DNA of 64,000 nucleotides, taken from contig JAEYQK010000123.1 in the NCBI GenBank assembly GCA_023410055.1, positions 8,464-72,463 on the forward strand. Reading direction: 5' to 3'. The DNA is from Acidobacteriota bacterium (lineage in GTDB: Bacteria; Acidobacteriota; Terriglobia; Terriglobales; Acidobacteriaceae). Positions 25,008 through 34,177 of the stretch are shown here, piece by piece. The position numbers and the translations under genes are program-made. A model generated the notes under the pieces. It saw only the letters and a list, made by a program, of their open reading frames with translations, searched no databases and had not been told where the DNA came from. Within the stretch, counting starts at the first letter, position 1; the number at the start of each line of letters is the position of its first letter.

Positions 25008-26036
25008 ATGGGTCGCCCAACTCTCCTCCTCTTGCTTCTCTTTTCCATGACAACGATTACCTCTGCCCAGCGGCAGCGGTCTATTGAAGTCGATCCAAAT
25101 GCACTGAATCCTACTCTTGGCAACGGTGCCACTCTCGTGGTCCACGTCGTCCAGCCAAATGACCGGCCACTTGGACAGGACTATTCCGTTGTACTCGAGT
25201 CCGTCCACGGTGCAGTAGTCGGCCGAAGCGTTACAAATCGCCAAGGTGAGATTGCGTTTCGCGGCATTCGTCCCGGAGATTACGTTGTGCGAGTAAGCGG
25301 CGCGAATATAAAAGATGCTGCGTCGGGAACAATCGCGCTCAGTCCCTCCGACTTCCGCTCGGAGTTTGTCCGTGTTGAACTGACCAATCCAGACGGGACC
25401 CCAGCCATCACCTCGAAGCAGGGTTCAGTCTCAGCTGCCTCGCTGAATATTCCGGAAAAAGCTCGGAAGGAACGCGACAAAGGAAACGAAGCTTTGGCCA
25501 GAGGAGACAAGGACAAGGCGAAAGAACACTACCTCAAAGCGATCGAGATTTACCCTGCTTTCGCGAGCGCCTACAACAATCTCGGCACGGTCTACATCGC
25601 GTCTTCCGATAAGGTACATGCCCGTGAGGCTTGGATGAAGGCCCTGGAAATCGATCCCGAGCTAGATAGCGCCAACGTGAATATTGCCAGGCTTGATTTC
25701 ATGGATCGTGACTATGCCGGCGCGATCACTCCTCTTGAGAAGGCGCTTGCGGCACATCCGAAGAACCCCAACATTCTGCTCTTAATGTCGGAAGCTCAAC
25801 TGATGACCAAAGACTACGATAAGGCATTGGTCTACGCGCGCAAGGTCTACACCGGGGTGCATAAGGACTTTGAGATGGCGCACATAGTTGCAGGGCGCGC
25901 TCTCGAAGCGCAGAACCATCCCGATCAGGCGCGAGCCGAGTACGACAGGTTGCTGCAAGAATCGCCGAGCGCTCCGGAAACTGCCGAGGCGAAACGGTCT
26001 CTTTCTCGTCTCGACAGCTTGGCCAGAAGCCAATAG
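25008..26036 (+). CDS. Secreted tetratricopeptide-repeat protein
   Basis: 342 residues from the ATG at 25008, which follows AAGGAG and opens a signal peptide (RPTLLLLLLFSMTTITSAQ). Residues ~40-130 form a carboxypeptidase-regulatory-like sandwich (GEIAFRGIRPGDYVVRVSG). From ~150 there are five TPR units, for example YLKAIEIYPAFASAYNNLGT and ALEIDPELDSANVNIARL. It is probably a periplasmic scaffold; partners are unknown. Acidobacteriota carry many such proteins. It is convergent with the acyltransferase gene, 22 bp away. Confidence 0.8.
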   Translation: MGRPTLLLLLLFSMTTITSAQRQRSIEVDPNALNPTLGNGATLVVHVVQPNDRPLGQDYSVVLESVHGAVVGRSVTNRQGEIAFRGIRPGDYVVRVSGANIKDAASGTIALSPSDFRSEFVRVELTNPDGTPAITSKQGSVSAASLNIPEKARKERDKGNEALARGDKDKAKEHYLKAIEIYPAFASAYNNLGTVYIASSDKVHAREAWMKALEIDPELDSANVNIARLDFMDRDYAGAITPLEKALAAHPKNPNILLLMSEAQLMTKDYDKALVYARKVYTGVHKDFEMAHIVAGRALEAQNHPDQARAEYDRLLQESPSAPETAEAKRSLSRLDSLARSQ

Positions 26037-26058
26037 CCAGATTTCTTCATCGCAGGCC

Positions 26059-27267
26059 TTAGATGATGGACCTGACTTTGGGTATGCGGATCAGCGCCTG
26101 CGCCGTCAGCCAACTCAACAGCACGGTACTGCAGAACACGAATGAAAATTTTAGGGCGGCATGAACTGGTTGATTCAACACGAGCCGTTGCGTCCAAGTT
26201 ATGAACACGTAATGCACGAGATACATAACGTAGGCGCTTCTGCTTAACGAATTCATCCAAGCACGTGATTTCAGCTTGAGTCCGCGGAACAGCGCCAGAA
26301 AACCAAAACAGCTGGCCACACAACTGGCCACCCAGAGGGCTGTCTCAAGTCTGTGCTGAGTCGCGCCAGGAAGTTGATGAACGAGTCTCAACCGGGGAAC
26401 AAACCAAAGAGCGTTGTACGCCGCAATGCAGCCCAGAGCCCACACGGGCCAATTGCGCGCCAAAGGGCCCTCGCGAGATAGCAGTCCTCTGTCAGGACTG
26501 GGGACGCCCACCAGAAATCCGAATAGGAACCAGAATCCGTAGAGTCCGAAACGGCAGACTTGGAATGAGAGGGGCGGCGTAAAGAAATCCTTCCAAGTAC
26601 CGAAGCCATAGTGAAACAACAACGGAATGTACACTAACGCGGACAACAGGAAAACCACTGCCATCGTTGCAAGTGGGCGATACTGCAGCTTCTCAATTCC
26701 CCGCGCGGCACTGTCGATGAGCCGTTTGAAAGGCAGCAGAAGCACCGCGATTGCGATGTCAAAGAAGAGCAACACCCAGATGAACCACGGCGGGCCGGCC
26801 GCAAATCCGTGTGCCGCCAGCCGACGATAAAAATCAAGAAATCCGAGGTTCTGCAGGCCGAGTTGCCAAGACGCGTAGTAGGCAATCGGCATCAGAAAGA
26901 TGACCGCGCCTGCAAAGGGTACTCCAAGGCGCAGAATACGATCTCGAACGAACTTGAGAACCCCGTGACGTCTAATTGCCGGATACACAAACAATCCGGA
27001 CACAAAGAACATCAGCGACATGAAGAAGACGTCGTTGAAGTTCTCAGCGTAGTCGAAAAACCTCCAGCGCGTGATATCCACGACAGGAGCTGTCGAACGA
27101 AAGGGATTCTGCCTGTCAAAGCTGGCGAAACCCGTGTACGCGAGGCAACTATGATGAGCGAGAACCATCAAGGTCAATGTGGTCCTCAGATAGTCGATGG
27201 AGATGTCGCGACCACCCGACTTCTGGATTTTGTTACTGGCGCTGGCTAACGTAGCAGTTTCGTTCAT
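26059..27267 (-). CDS. Acyltransferase 3 family membrane protein (OpgC/MdoC-like)
   Basis: 402-residue inner-membrane protein with about ten membrane helices. It starts with the family motif DISIDYLRTTLTLMVLAHHS, where the histidine pair is the presumed catalytic site, and continues MSLMFFVSGLFVYPAIRRHG. Members O-acylate extracytoplasmic sugars such as osmoregulated glucans, antigens or exported metabolites; the acceptor cannot be told from sequence. It ends YVFITWTQRLVL... in the last helices, without a SGNH domain. Neighbours are carbohydrate-related secreted proteins. Confidence 0.8.
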   Translation of the reverse strand: MNETATLASASNKIQKSGGRDISIDYLRTTLTLMVLAHHSCLAYTGFASFDRQNPFRSTAPVVDITRWRFFDYAENFNDVFFMSLMFFVSGLFVYPAIRRHGVLKFVRDRILRLGVPFAGAVIFLMPIAYYASWQLGLQNLGFLDFYRRLAAHGFAAGPPWFIWVLLFFDIAIAVLLLPFKRLIDSAARGIEKLQYRPLATMAVVFLLSALVYIPLLFHYGFGTWKDFFTPPLSFQVCRFGLYGFWFLFGFLVGVPSPDRGLLSREGPLARNWPVWALGCIAAYNALWFVPRLRLVHQLPGATQHRLETALWVASCVASCFGFLALFRGLKLKSRAWMNSLSRSAYVMYLVHYVFITWTQRLVLNQPVHAALKFSFVFCSTVLLSWLTAQALIRIPKVRSII

Positions 27268-27320
27268 TCGTCAGGTGAAGCTTATGCAACACAATGCGCG
27301 GTGAGAATCAAGGGAATGAG

Positions 27321-27340
27321 GGACGGGAATAGTCCCGTCC
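27321..27340. repeat. Dispersed palindrome, GGACGGGA...TCCCGTCC variant
   Basis: GGACGGGAATAGTCCCGTCC, a variant of the palindrome at 1527, 41635 and 59189. It lies 30 bp after the stop of the small secreted protein gene and could act as its terminator. Confidence 0.6.
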
Positions 27341-27370
27341 CGTAATGAAGGACAAAGTCTGTTATGGGTT

Positions 27371-27754
27371 CTACGCTTTCTTTCGTGTAGCCACCATCTT
27401 GTCGTTGCTCATGCCGACTACTTCACGATCGAAGTTGATCTTGTCGCCGTCAATCGTACCCTTGTACTTGATCACGATTTCCATGCCATTGAAGTCGAGT
27501 TTTTCGACGAAGCTGACGTCTTTTCCGTTGATCGTGCCCTCGGTGATTTTCACATCGGTCATCTCGGTCTTGGCAGTTCCAGTCAGCGTACTGCCGTCGG
27601 CCTTGAGGTCGAACGTGTAGTGCAGATCGCCCATCGGCGTGCTGACGGTGGAGGTCCAAGCGCCATCAATGTCAGCGGCAAAGGCGACTGCGCCGAGCAT
27701 CAAGACAATCATCAGGAAGAACCCATTACGAATCGTCCGAGCAGATACTTTCAT
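27371..27754 (-). CDS. Small secreted beta-rich protein (paralogue A)
   Basis: 127 residues. The second of two close ATGs (27754) is chosen because GGAG lies 6 nt upstream. Signal peptide ends AVAFAADIDG; the mature part alternates strands (HYTFDLKADGSTLTGTAKT, GTIDGDKINFDREV) and looks like one small beta barrel. It closely resembles the product at 33758-34141 (shared ADIDG-W, LTGTAK, G-I-G-D-INF). The same pattern occurs widely in Acidobacteriota beside sugar-related genes. Function is unknown; binding of a ligand is a guess. It lies 95 bp from the stop of the GH43 gene, which is upstream on the same strand. Confidence 0.75.
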   Translation of the reverse strand: MKVSARTIRNGFFLMIVLMLGAVAFAADIDGAWTSTVSTPMGDLHYTFDLKADGSTLTGTAKTEMTDVKITEGTINGKDVSFVEKLDFNGMEIVIKYKGTIDGDKINFDREVVGMSNDKMVATRKKA

Positions 27755-27849
27755 GTGCATCTCCTGTCAAATTGGAAGTCTGTACTTCTTTTCAAAAACC
27801 ATCATGGCCTGTTCAAGCCGGGTTCTGGCTTCAGTAGAAATCATAGAGT

Positions 27850-29454
27850 CTACTTCGCCGCACTCTTGCCCGCTACAGCTTTGCCGAAAACCGTGAACTC
27901 CAGCACTCCCAGCGGCGTGCCGGAAATGTGCGGCCAATCCGTGATGGTGAGGCGCACGAAACGGCAAGCCGTGGGTCGAAGCTCATCGAATTCCGTGTAC
28001 TTCGTGACATCGCTATTCGTCTTGTCGAGAACCGTCTCGTACGTCTTGCCGTCCTTCGACGCCTCGATTTTGTAGCGGAACGCGCGGCTTCCGGTCACCT
28101 TCGGCGGCGAACCGCTGGGCGGCATAAAGCCTCCGCGCCCGCCGGTGGCAAATTCGATTCTGCTCGAATCTATCAGGAAGTACTGCGGATCCTCAAATTC
28201 CGTAATCGAACCGAGATCGACCGTCAACGTTGGCTGCGCATCGTTCTCCGCCGGTTCCCACCATGCTCCATTCGTTCCATCCACCGCGTAGGCCGCATCG
28301 TGACCTGGGCGCTGGCTGGAAAAGCTTCCCTGCTGATTCATGGCGCGCATTTTGTTGACGGTCAGTGCGATCGAACCCGAGTCGCCATTGCGTACTGGAT
28401 TGGCAACAACTCCCGGCGCCCACTGCGGTGTCTCGGTGACCTCTCGAACATACATGTTGCCCTGCGAGTCGAAACCAACTGGCTCCATCCCAAGGCGACG
28501 CCCTCCGGGGGGATTCGACATGACCATCGTGTAGAAGACCCACCAGTTGCCGTCTGGTCCTTTGACGATGGATCCATGACCCGGCCCGGTCACGATTCCC
28601 GTCGTCTTGCGCAGCAGCGGATTTCGCGGCGAGTAGGTGAACGGTCCCATTGGACTCTTGGCCGTGTAAACGCCGCTGGCGTAACTCATCCACTGCGTGC
28701 CCGAAGCGCTGTACTCGAGATAGTAAGTACCGTTGTGCTTGAAGACCCACGGACCTTCGATCCAGGCGATGTCGGTGTATTCATTGTTCTCGCCCCAGCG
28801 TTCCCAAACGTGTTTAGGATTGAATCCGAACAGATGCTTGGGGGGCGCCGCGAAACGGGTCAAATCTTTCGGATCGAGAGGCGCGACATAGATGCCGTCG
28901 GTGGAGCGTCCTGGGAAATACATGTAGGGCTTATTGTCGTCGTCTACGAACATGTCGACATCAAAAGCGCCGGACCACTTTCTACCTTTCACTTCCTTCG
29001 CCCAGGGCTCACCCTTTTCGTTCTTCCAATCCCCGAGGAGTTCGTACGGGCCGAGAATGTTCGCCGCCTTGTAGAGCGGAGCATCGTTTCCCGACATGTA
29101 GAACGCGCCGTTGTACTTGACGACGTGAGGCGCAACCGGGAAGCGTCCGCCACGAACCTCGACGCCCTGGTACTTCCAATTCAGGAAATCCTTCGACACC
29201 CAGGCGCCACCGCCCGTTCCGAATAGGTAGTACTCATCGCCTTCCTTCACCACTGTTACGTCGCCGAGGTTAACGCCCTGTGGGGTGCCGTCCTTCGATG
29301 ATGCTTCTATCGGAAGCGGATTGCAGTAGCGCGCCGACTTGCCGATAAGTGGGGCGGCTTTGGAAACAGGCTTCTGTGCCCAAAGCGCGGCTGTGCCGAA
29401 AAGGATGACTGCCCCTGCCGCGATGGAACGAGTGAGGCTTGAACGCAATACCAT
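27850..29454 (-). CDS. Glycoside hydrolase family 43 protein with C-terminal discoidin-like domain
   Basis: Exported five-bladed beta-propeller hydrolase, 534 residues from the ATG at 29454 (GGAGAA upstream; signal peptide to LWAQ). Catalytic triad candidates: Asp65 in NLGDVTVV, Asp165/167 in GAFDVDMF and Glu233 in IEGPWVFK. Residues ~395-525 (AVDGTNGAWWEPAENDAQ, FVRLTITDWP) form an F5/8-type carbohydrate-binding module. GH43 enzymes act on arabinan, xylan or arabinoxylan side chains; the exact linkage is unknown. It lies upstream of the small secreted protein on the same strand, 95 bp apart, perhaps one operon, and near a GH5-like enzyme and an esterase. Confidence 0.88.
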   Translation of the reverse strand: MVLRSSLTRSIAAGAVILFGTAALWAQKPVSKAAPLIGKSARYCNPLPIEASSKDGTPQGVNLGDVTVVKEGDEYYLFGTGGGAWVSKDFLNWKYQGVEVRGGRFPVAPHVVKYNGAFYMSGNDAPLYKAANILGPYELLGDWKNEKGEPWAKEVKGRKWSGAFDVDMFVDDDNKPYMYFPGRSTDGIYVAPLDPKDLTRFAAPPKHLFGFNPKHVWERWGENNEYTDIAWIEGPWVFKHNGTYYLEYSASGTQWMSYASGVYTAKSPMGPFTYSPRNPLLRKTTGIVTGPGHGSIVKGPDGNWWVFYTMVMSNPPGGRRLGMEPVGFDSQGNMYVREVTETPQWAPGVVANPVRNGDSGSIALTVNKMRAMNQQGSFSSQRPGHDAAYAVDGTNGAWWEPAENDAQPTLTVDLGSITEFEDPQYFLIDSSRIEFATGGRGGFMPPSGSPPKVTGSRAFRYKIEASKDGKTYETVLDKTNSDVTKYTEFDELRPTACRFVRLTITDWPHISGTPLGVLEFTVFGKAVAGKSAAK

Positions 29455-29669
29455 GATGGGGTTCTCCGAATTACACCAGGCCCGGCTTGTGCCCGCGAAG
29501 TACTGGATTTTCGCGCACAACGTGAGTCTGCGAAAGTCGCAGCGAGTTTATCGTGCGTCCGGGGGTGAGTCAAACGCGTTCGGGGACGACTGGGGGTATC
29601 ACTTCGGCATGACTGTGAAGCACGCAAGGAAGCTGCTACAATTTCGCCGCTTTAGGAAAGGCGACCTTT

Positions 29670-32318
29670 ATGCGCAGCTTGCTGATGGGTTTGCTTGTTG
29701 CGGCTCTAGTAGCGTCTGCCCCAGGTGTGGCCCAGCAACGGGTATCGCTCCCTTCTCAACCTTCTTCCTCAGCGCCGCCAAGGGTCTCGTCCGGCGCAGC
29801 TCAGAACGACGCTTCGCCCTCATCCGAACCGGCGGCCGTGATCCGAGCGACCACTCGCATGGTCGTGCTCGATGTCGTTGCGACGGACAAGAGCGGCAAT
29901 CCGGTGCCCGGACTGAAGGCGAGCGATTTCAAGGTGCTCGAAGAGGGACGCGAGCAGCGCATTAGTACCTTTGTGTTTGAACAACCGATACTGTCGGCGA
30001 CAAAGGCTTACACGCTCCCGACCACGCTCAGGCTCCCCGAAAATACATTCAGCAATATCAAATTTGCGGAACAGCCGAGAACGCTCAATGTCATTCTGCT
30101 GGACTTCTTGAATACGAACATTCCTAACCAACTGTATGCGAAGCGCAAGATGCTCCAGTATCTGGAGACAATGCCTGCCAATCAGCCAACCGCGGTGTAT
30201 ATCTTCACGCGAAAGCCGATTCTGCTGCAGGACTTCACAGCTGATCCCAAGGTAATCAAGGAGACGGTAAACAGGGTTGCTGGATATCGTTCTACTGCGC
30301 TGCAGAACCCAAGTGGCGGACAGGGCAAGGACCCTCTCGTAGCCCCGGGTGCCGGTGCATTCATTCCACCCGCGATACGGGAGGCCATGCAGGATGCCGA
30401 AAAGGACCGTACGACGGCGCAATTGGAAGGGCGGACAACCACGAGCATTGCCATGCTGCACACCATGGCCAAGGCCCTGGCAGGTTATCCGGGGCGAAAG
30501 AACCTCATCTGGGTTACCGAGGGTTTTCCGTTGCTGGTGGGCTATAAGGATTTCACGCCCGAAATGCACGAAGCCGAAGATGCGCTGAGCGATTCACAGG
30601 TCGCCGTTTATGCGATCGATCCTGCCGGACTGGTCGCCTTTGGGATGGACGCCTCAACCGAGGGCCGCGACGATGACGGCCATGTGATCAAAGAAGCCGA
30701 TGTGCTCAAGGAGCAATCCGGATCCATGGCTCAAAACCATTTCACCATGTCGGACGCCGCGGTCCGTACCGGCGGAAAAGCGTTCTATAACCGCAACGAT
30801 CTGGACACCGCACTGCAAACGGGCATGGCGGATGGCTCGACGTACTACACCATCGGCTATTATCCATCGGACAAGAACTGGGACGGCAAATTCCGTAAGC
30901 TCGACGTGAAGGTGACTCGTCCGGGAGTGAGTCTCCGTTACCGTGCCGGATATTACGCAACCGACGCACAGACTGCGGCTAAGGTCCCGAAAGCCCGCGA
31001 GGTTGAAGTAGCCGATGCTTTGGACCTTGCCAATCCGCCCTCGACCAAGCTCTTGTTCACAGCCGCGGTCACGCCACCATCTGCGCAGAGCCCTGACAAA
31101 CTGCTGGTCCACTACGATATAGACGTTCATTCGATCACGTTCGAACTGGGAGAGGACGGACTGCAACACGCCGATGTGACCTGCTGGGCGCGCGCCTTCG
31201 ATGCAAAGAACGACCCCGTCAAAGGAACCAGCCAGACAACGGCTGCTTCGCTTAAGCCCGACACTTATCAACGAATCCTGAAGACAGCGTTTCCTTGTAC
31301 AACAGAAATGGAGCTCCCTCCGGGAACGTACCAGCTCCGCTTTGCCGTGCGCGATGAACGTACCGGCCTGACGGGATCGGCAAATGGCGAGGTGACAATT
31401 CTCGACGACGATGCGCCACGCAGCTACTTTGCTGTGAACGCTGAGGGAGCCCGGAAAGAGCTGACGCTACCAACCTTCCCGAGCCTGAACGTGTCACCGA
31501 AGCTGGAGACGCAAGCAGCGGAAGTGACCACGCATCCCAAGCTCTCCGCCGCCGAATACTGCCAGACGATTGCCACCGGAAAGCTTGCTCCATTGGCGAA
31601 TGCCTGCGAAGTCTCGACTTCAGTGAAGTCGAAACTTCCGGACTTTGTCTGCAATCAGGAGACATCACGAAACAGTCCTGCGCAACTGCTTGCCAATAAG
31701 TTGACCTACAAGCCGGTACATGATGACATCACCGCCGAGGTGCAATACGTAAGCGGCCATGAATTGTACTCGAACGTCACGGTCAACGGGAAGCCGGCCA
31801 AGAGCATTATCCTGGCAGGCGGAATGTCCAGCATTGGCGAATTCGGCTCGATGCTGCGAAACATCTTCGACCCCGAAAGTGCGGCAACGCTAGTCTTTGA
31901 AAGAAAAGCTGGACGTGCGTTGATATTCAGGTTCCGCGTGGACGGCGATCATTCGAAGTGGTTCATTCAGGTCGAGAACAAGCTCACTCGCTTGCCTTAT
32001 CACGGACAATTGTGGCTGGAGAAATCTACTGGCAAGGTGCTACGCGTGGAACAGTCAGCTGAGACTGACCAACAGTTCATGCGGCACGAAGTCAAAGTCG
32101 AATATGCCGACGTCAGCTTGAGTGAGAGAGGCACTTTCCGCTTGCCGACGAGTTCATTCGTAAGTCTGTGTTATCGCCGTTCTGGCTGGCGGTTTGCCTG
32201 CTTCGACAATACGGTGAAGTTCACGAACTATCGCAAGTTTACCGCACATGCACGCATCGTGGATGACACCACTTCAGCCGAGACTGCCAAGCCCGCAACG
32301 TCTTCTGCTGATCACTGA
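29670..32318 (+). CDS. VWFA-related secreted protein
   Basis: 882 residues with a signal peptide (LLMGLLVAALVASAPGVAQQ). Residues ~65-430 match the Acidobacteriota VWFA-related family: VVLDVVATDKSGNPVPGLKA, DFKVLEEG, LNVILLDFLNT (a degenerate MIDAS region) and the closing YYTIGYYPSDKNWDGKFRK. The C-terminal ~280 residues are beta-rich with paired cysteines (CQTIA, CEVST, VCNQE, CYRRSGWRFACF) and are not recognised. It probably acts in the periplasm or at the surface as an adhesion or sensing protein. Its end overlaps the end of the convergent GH5-like gene by 7 bp. Confidence 0.82.
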   Translation: MRSLLMGLLVAALVASAPGVAQQRVSLPSQPSSSAPPRVSSGAAQNDASPSSEPAAVIRATTRMVVLDVVATDKSGNPVPGLKASDFKVLEEGREQRISTFVFEQPILSATKAYTLPTTLRLPENTFSNIKFAEQPRTLNVILLDFLNTNIPNQLYAKRKMLQYLETMPANQPTAVYIFTRKPILLQDFTADPKVIKETVNRVAGYRSTALQNPSGGQGKDPLVAPGAGAFIPPAIREAMQDAEKDRTTAQLEGRTTTSIAMLHTMAKALAGYPGRKNLIWVTEGFPLLVGYKDFTPEMHEAEDALSDSQVAVYAIDPAGLVAFGMDASTEGRDDDGHVIKEADVLKEQSGSMAQNHFTMSDAAVRTGGKAFYNRNDLDTALQTGMADGSTYYTIGYYPSDKNWDGKFRKLDVKVTRPGVSLRYRAGYYATDAQTAAKVPKAREVEVADALDLANPPSTKLLFTAAVTPPSAQSPDKLLVHYDIDVHSITFELGEDGLQHADVTCWARAFDAKNDPVKGTSQTTAASLKPDTYQRILKTAFPCTTEMELPPGTYQLRFAVRDERTGLTGSANGEVTILDDDAPRSYFAVNAEGARKELTLPTFPSLNVSPKLETQAAEVTTHPKLSAAEYCQTIATGKLAPLANACEVSTSVKSKLPDFVCNQETSRNSPAQLLANKLTYKPVHDDITAEVQYVSGHELYSNVTVNGKPAKSIILAGGMSSIGEFGSMLRNIFDPESAATLVFERKAGRALIFRFRVDGDHSKWFIQVENKLTRLPYHGQLWLEKSTGKVLRVEQSAETDQQFMRHEVKVEYADVSLSERGTFRLPTSSFVSLCYRRSGWRFACFDNTVKFTNYRKFTAHARIVDDTTSAETAKPATSSADH

Positions 32319-33538
32319 AGCGGATGCGAGCGCCGCGGATCGTTAGGCGGAAGCTGATACGGTTCAAGCATTGACGTGAACTTCTCCAGCAAGAGGCGCA
32401 ATGCAGCGGTGTCCTGCTGACCGCCGCGCAGGAGTTCTACCTGCCGGGTTGGCGGATTGTGCATCGGCGCCAACTGGCCAGCCTCCAGCATGTGTGCGGA
32501 GACTTCAGCCAGATCCAGCCCGGCCTTCCAATCGCCGTTCGCGTCGGCCAGCCACTTCCTGTTCTTCTGAACGGCTTCCGTGAGGTGGTTCTCGCGGTCG
32601 GGCGCATCCTCGATGTAACTCGCTCCACGATTGCGGAACATGCCCAGCAGCGCGGCAACGATCGCCGGATCGCGAACCGTGCCGTCCGGATAGAACACGC
32701 CGTGTACCGTGCCCCAGTTGCCGGTGATCATCAGCTCCCAGATGTAGAAACCGACGTGGGCCTGCATGTGTTCCTGAAGAGTTACGTCATACGGATTGGC
32801 GCGGGCAATGCATCCGATCTCGCTATTGACCAGCGGCTTGCCTACCTTTGCCGCGTACGCCTTCGCCTTCGCGATGCTGGCGCGGATCGCCGCCCGCGTC
32901 GTGCTGTAGTCGTGGAACGAGAGGACGTCCACGGCGTCGCCCATCTGGATCATGTTGTCGGCAAAGGTCGCGCCGATGGTCACGGGCGTTACGGGATCAA
33001 TCTCATGAAACATCTTTGCCATGTACACCGCGTGTTCCATGCGCAGGCGGTTGTCCGCCGTCGGTGGCAGGAAACAGCACTCGGGTTCGTTCTCTACGTC
33101 CCAGATCTCAAGTCCGGGTTCTCTACCGATGGCTGCGACAAGGTCTACAACGAATGGGCGCGCGTTGGGCCAGGCCGACTTGTCTTTCCACTCGCCGAAC
33201 TTGTATTGCATCGTGGGCATCACGCCGATGCCGCGCGCATGGGCGGCACGCACGAAATGGATAAGGTTCTTCCTGAGCCCTTCTTTATCTTTCTCCCAAG
33301 CCGCATAGGGGACGAACACACGAACCTGGTTTAACTGAAGGCGCTTGGCGTAGTCCAGATCGCGCTCGGTGATTGCCGGATCGTACTTTGCCCAATGCTC
33401 GGCATGCCCCTTGCTTTCGGCGGACTGGTAATTGAATCCTCTGACGCCACTCAAGTCCTTCGGCACGCGACGCTGCGCCATCAGTGGCAGCGCAAGAGCA
33501 ACAACAAGAAGTGCAATCAGATACTTATGAATCCGCAT
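32312..33538 (-). CDS. Secreted glycoside hydrolase, GH5-like (clan A TIM barrel)
   Basis: 408 residues from the ATG at 33538, preferred to a start 42 bp upstream because GGAGG precedes it and a signal peptide follows (YLIALLVVALALPLMAQ). TIM-barrel text includes LDYAKRLQLNQVRVFVPYAAW; the acid/base is in the NEP motif of WDVENEPECC (Glu151) and the nucleophile is the glutamate of VNSEIGC (Glu240), as expected for clan A. FHDYSTT precedes the nucleophile. Substrate is probably a beta-mannan or beta-glucan, but this is not settled. Its 3' end overlaps the VWFA gene end. Confidence 0.78.
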   Translation of the reverse strand: MRIHKYLIALLVVALALPLMAQRRVPKDLSGVRGFNYQSAESKGHAEHWAKYDPAITERDLDYAKRLQLNQVRVFVPYAAWEKDKEGLRKNLIHFVRAAHARGIGVMPTMQYKFGEWKDKSAWPNARPFVVDLVAAIGREPGLEIWDVENEPECCFLPPTADNRLRMEHAVYMAKMFHEIDPVTPVTIGATFADNMIQMGDAVDVLSFHDYSTTRAAIRASIAKAKAYAAKVGKPLVNSEIGCIARANPYDVTLQEHMQAHVGFYIWELMITGNWGTVHGVFYPDGTVRDPAIVAALLGMFRNRGASYIEDAPDRENHLTEAVQKNRKWLADANGDWKAGLDLAEVSAHMLEAGQLAPMHNPPTRQVELLRGGQQDTAALRLLLEKFTSMLEPYQLPPNDPRRSHPLQ

Positions 33539-33757
33539 GAAGCCTCCGGGCATGTGTATGCGACAGCCTTGACAGGGCATTGTACTCGGGGCTGATTGAT
33601 CGTTCTACCGGAATTTGGGGCGTGTACGAGCGGCGCCGATGTCTTAACAAAACTTAAGACTCGATTGCAGGAACACACGAGTATATTGACGATGAATTGC
33701 CCTGCGTCGCGCAGGCGCTAAACCGTGAATGCAGCTATCTAGCGTGAGGAGAGTTAC

Positions 33758-34141
33758 ATGCGAATCGTTTCTCTGACAGTACGGCAAATTGCTGTTCTAA
33801 CCGTTTTCGTTCTGGCCATGGGCTTCACAGCCTTCGCTGCCGATATCGACGGCATCTGGAAGGCAAGCTTTGACACACCGGTTGGCGAAATGCACTACAC
33901 CTACACCTTCAAGGCAGACGGAGAGAAACTCACCGGAACCGCCAAGAACGACATGAGCGAAGCCAAGATCGAAGACGGAACCATCAAGGGCAACGACATC
34001 ACCTTCACGGAAAACCTGAGCTTCCAGGGACAGAGCATCGCGATCAAGTACACCGGCAAGATCGACGGCGACCAGATCAACTTCACCCGCCAGGTCGGCG
34101 ATTTCGGAACGGAAACCATTGTCGCCAAGAGGCAGAAGTAG
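33758..34141 (+). CDS. Small secreted beta-rich protein (paralogue B)
   Basis: 127 residues with a signal peptide ending TAFAADIDG. Ribosome site GAGGAGAG supports the ATG. It is a close relative of the product at 27371-27754: both begin the mature part ADIDG-W, carry HYT-F-KADG, LTGTAK and KYTGKIDGDQINF-like strands and have the same length. It is 36 bp upstream of the esterase paralogue 2 and probably co-transcribed, ending at the strong terminator at 35417. Function unknown. Confidence 0.75.
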   Translation: MRIVSLTVRQIAVLTVFVLAMGFTAFAADIDGIWKASFDTPVGEMHYTYTFKADGEKLTGTAKNDMSEAKIEDGTIKGNDITFTENLSFQGQSIAIKYTGKIDGDQINFTRQVGDFGTETIVAKRQK

Positions 34142-34177
34142 CTGCCTCTCGTATCACCCGAGCTTCAAGGAGAATTC

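Noticed and set aside
27928..29226. Long open frame (432 codons) opposite the GH43 gene
   Set aside because: It is antisense to a gene with clear family motifs, has no domain or ribosome site, and long antisense frames are expected at this GC content.
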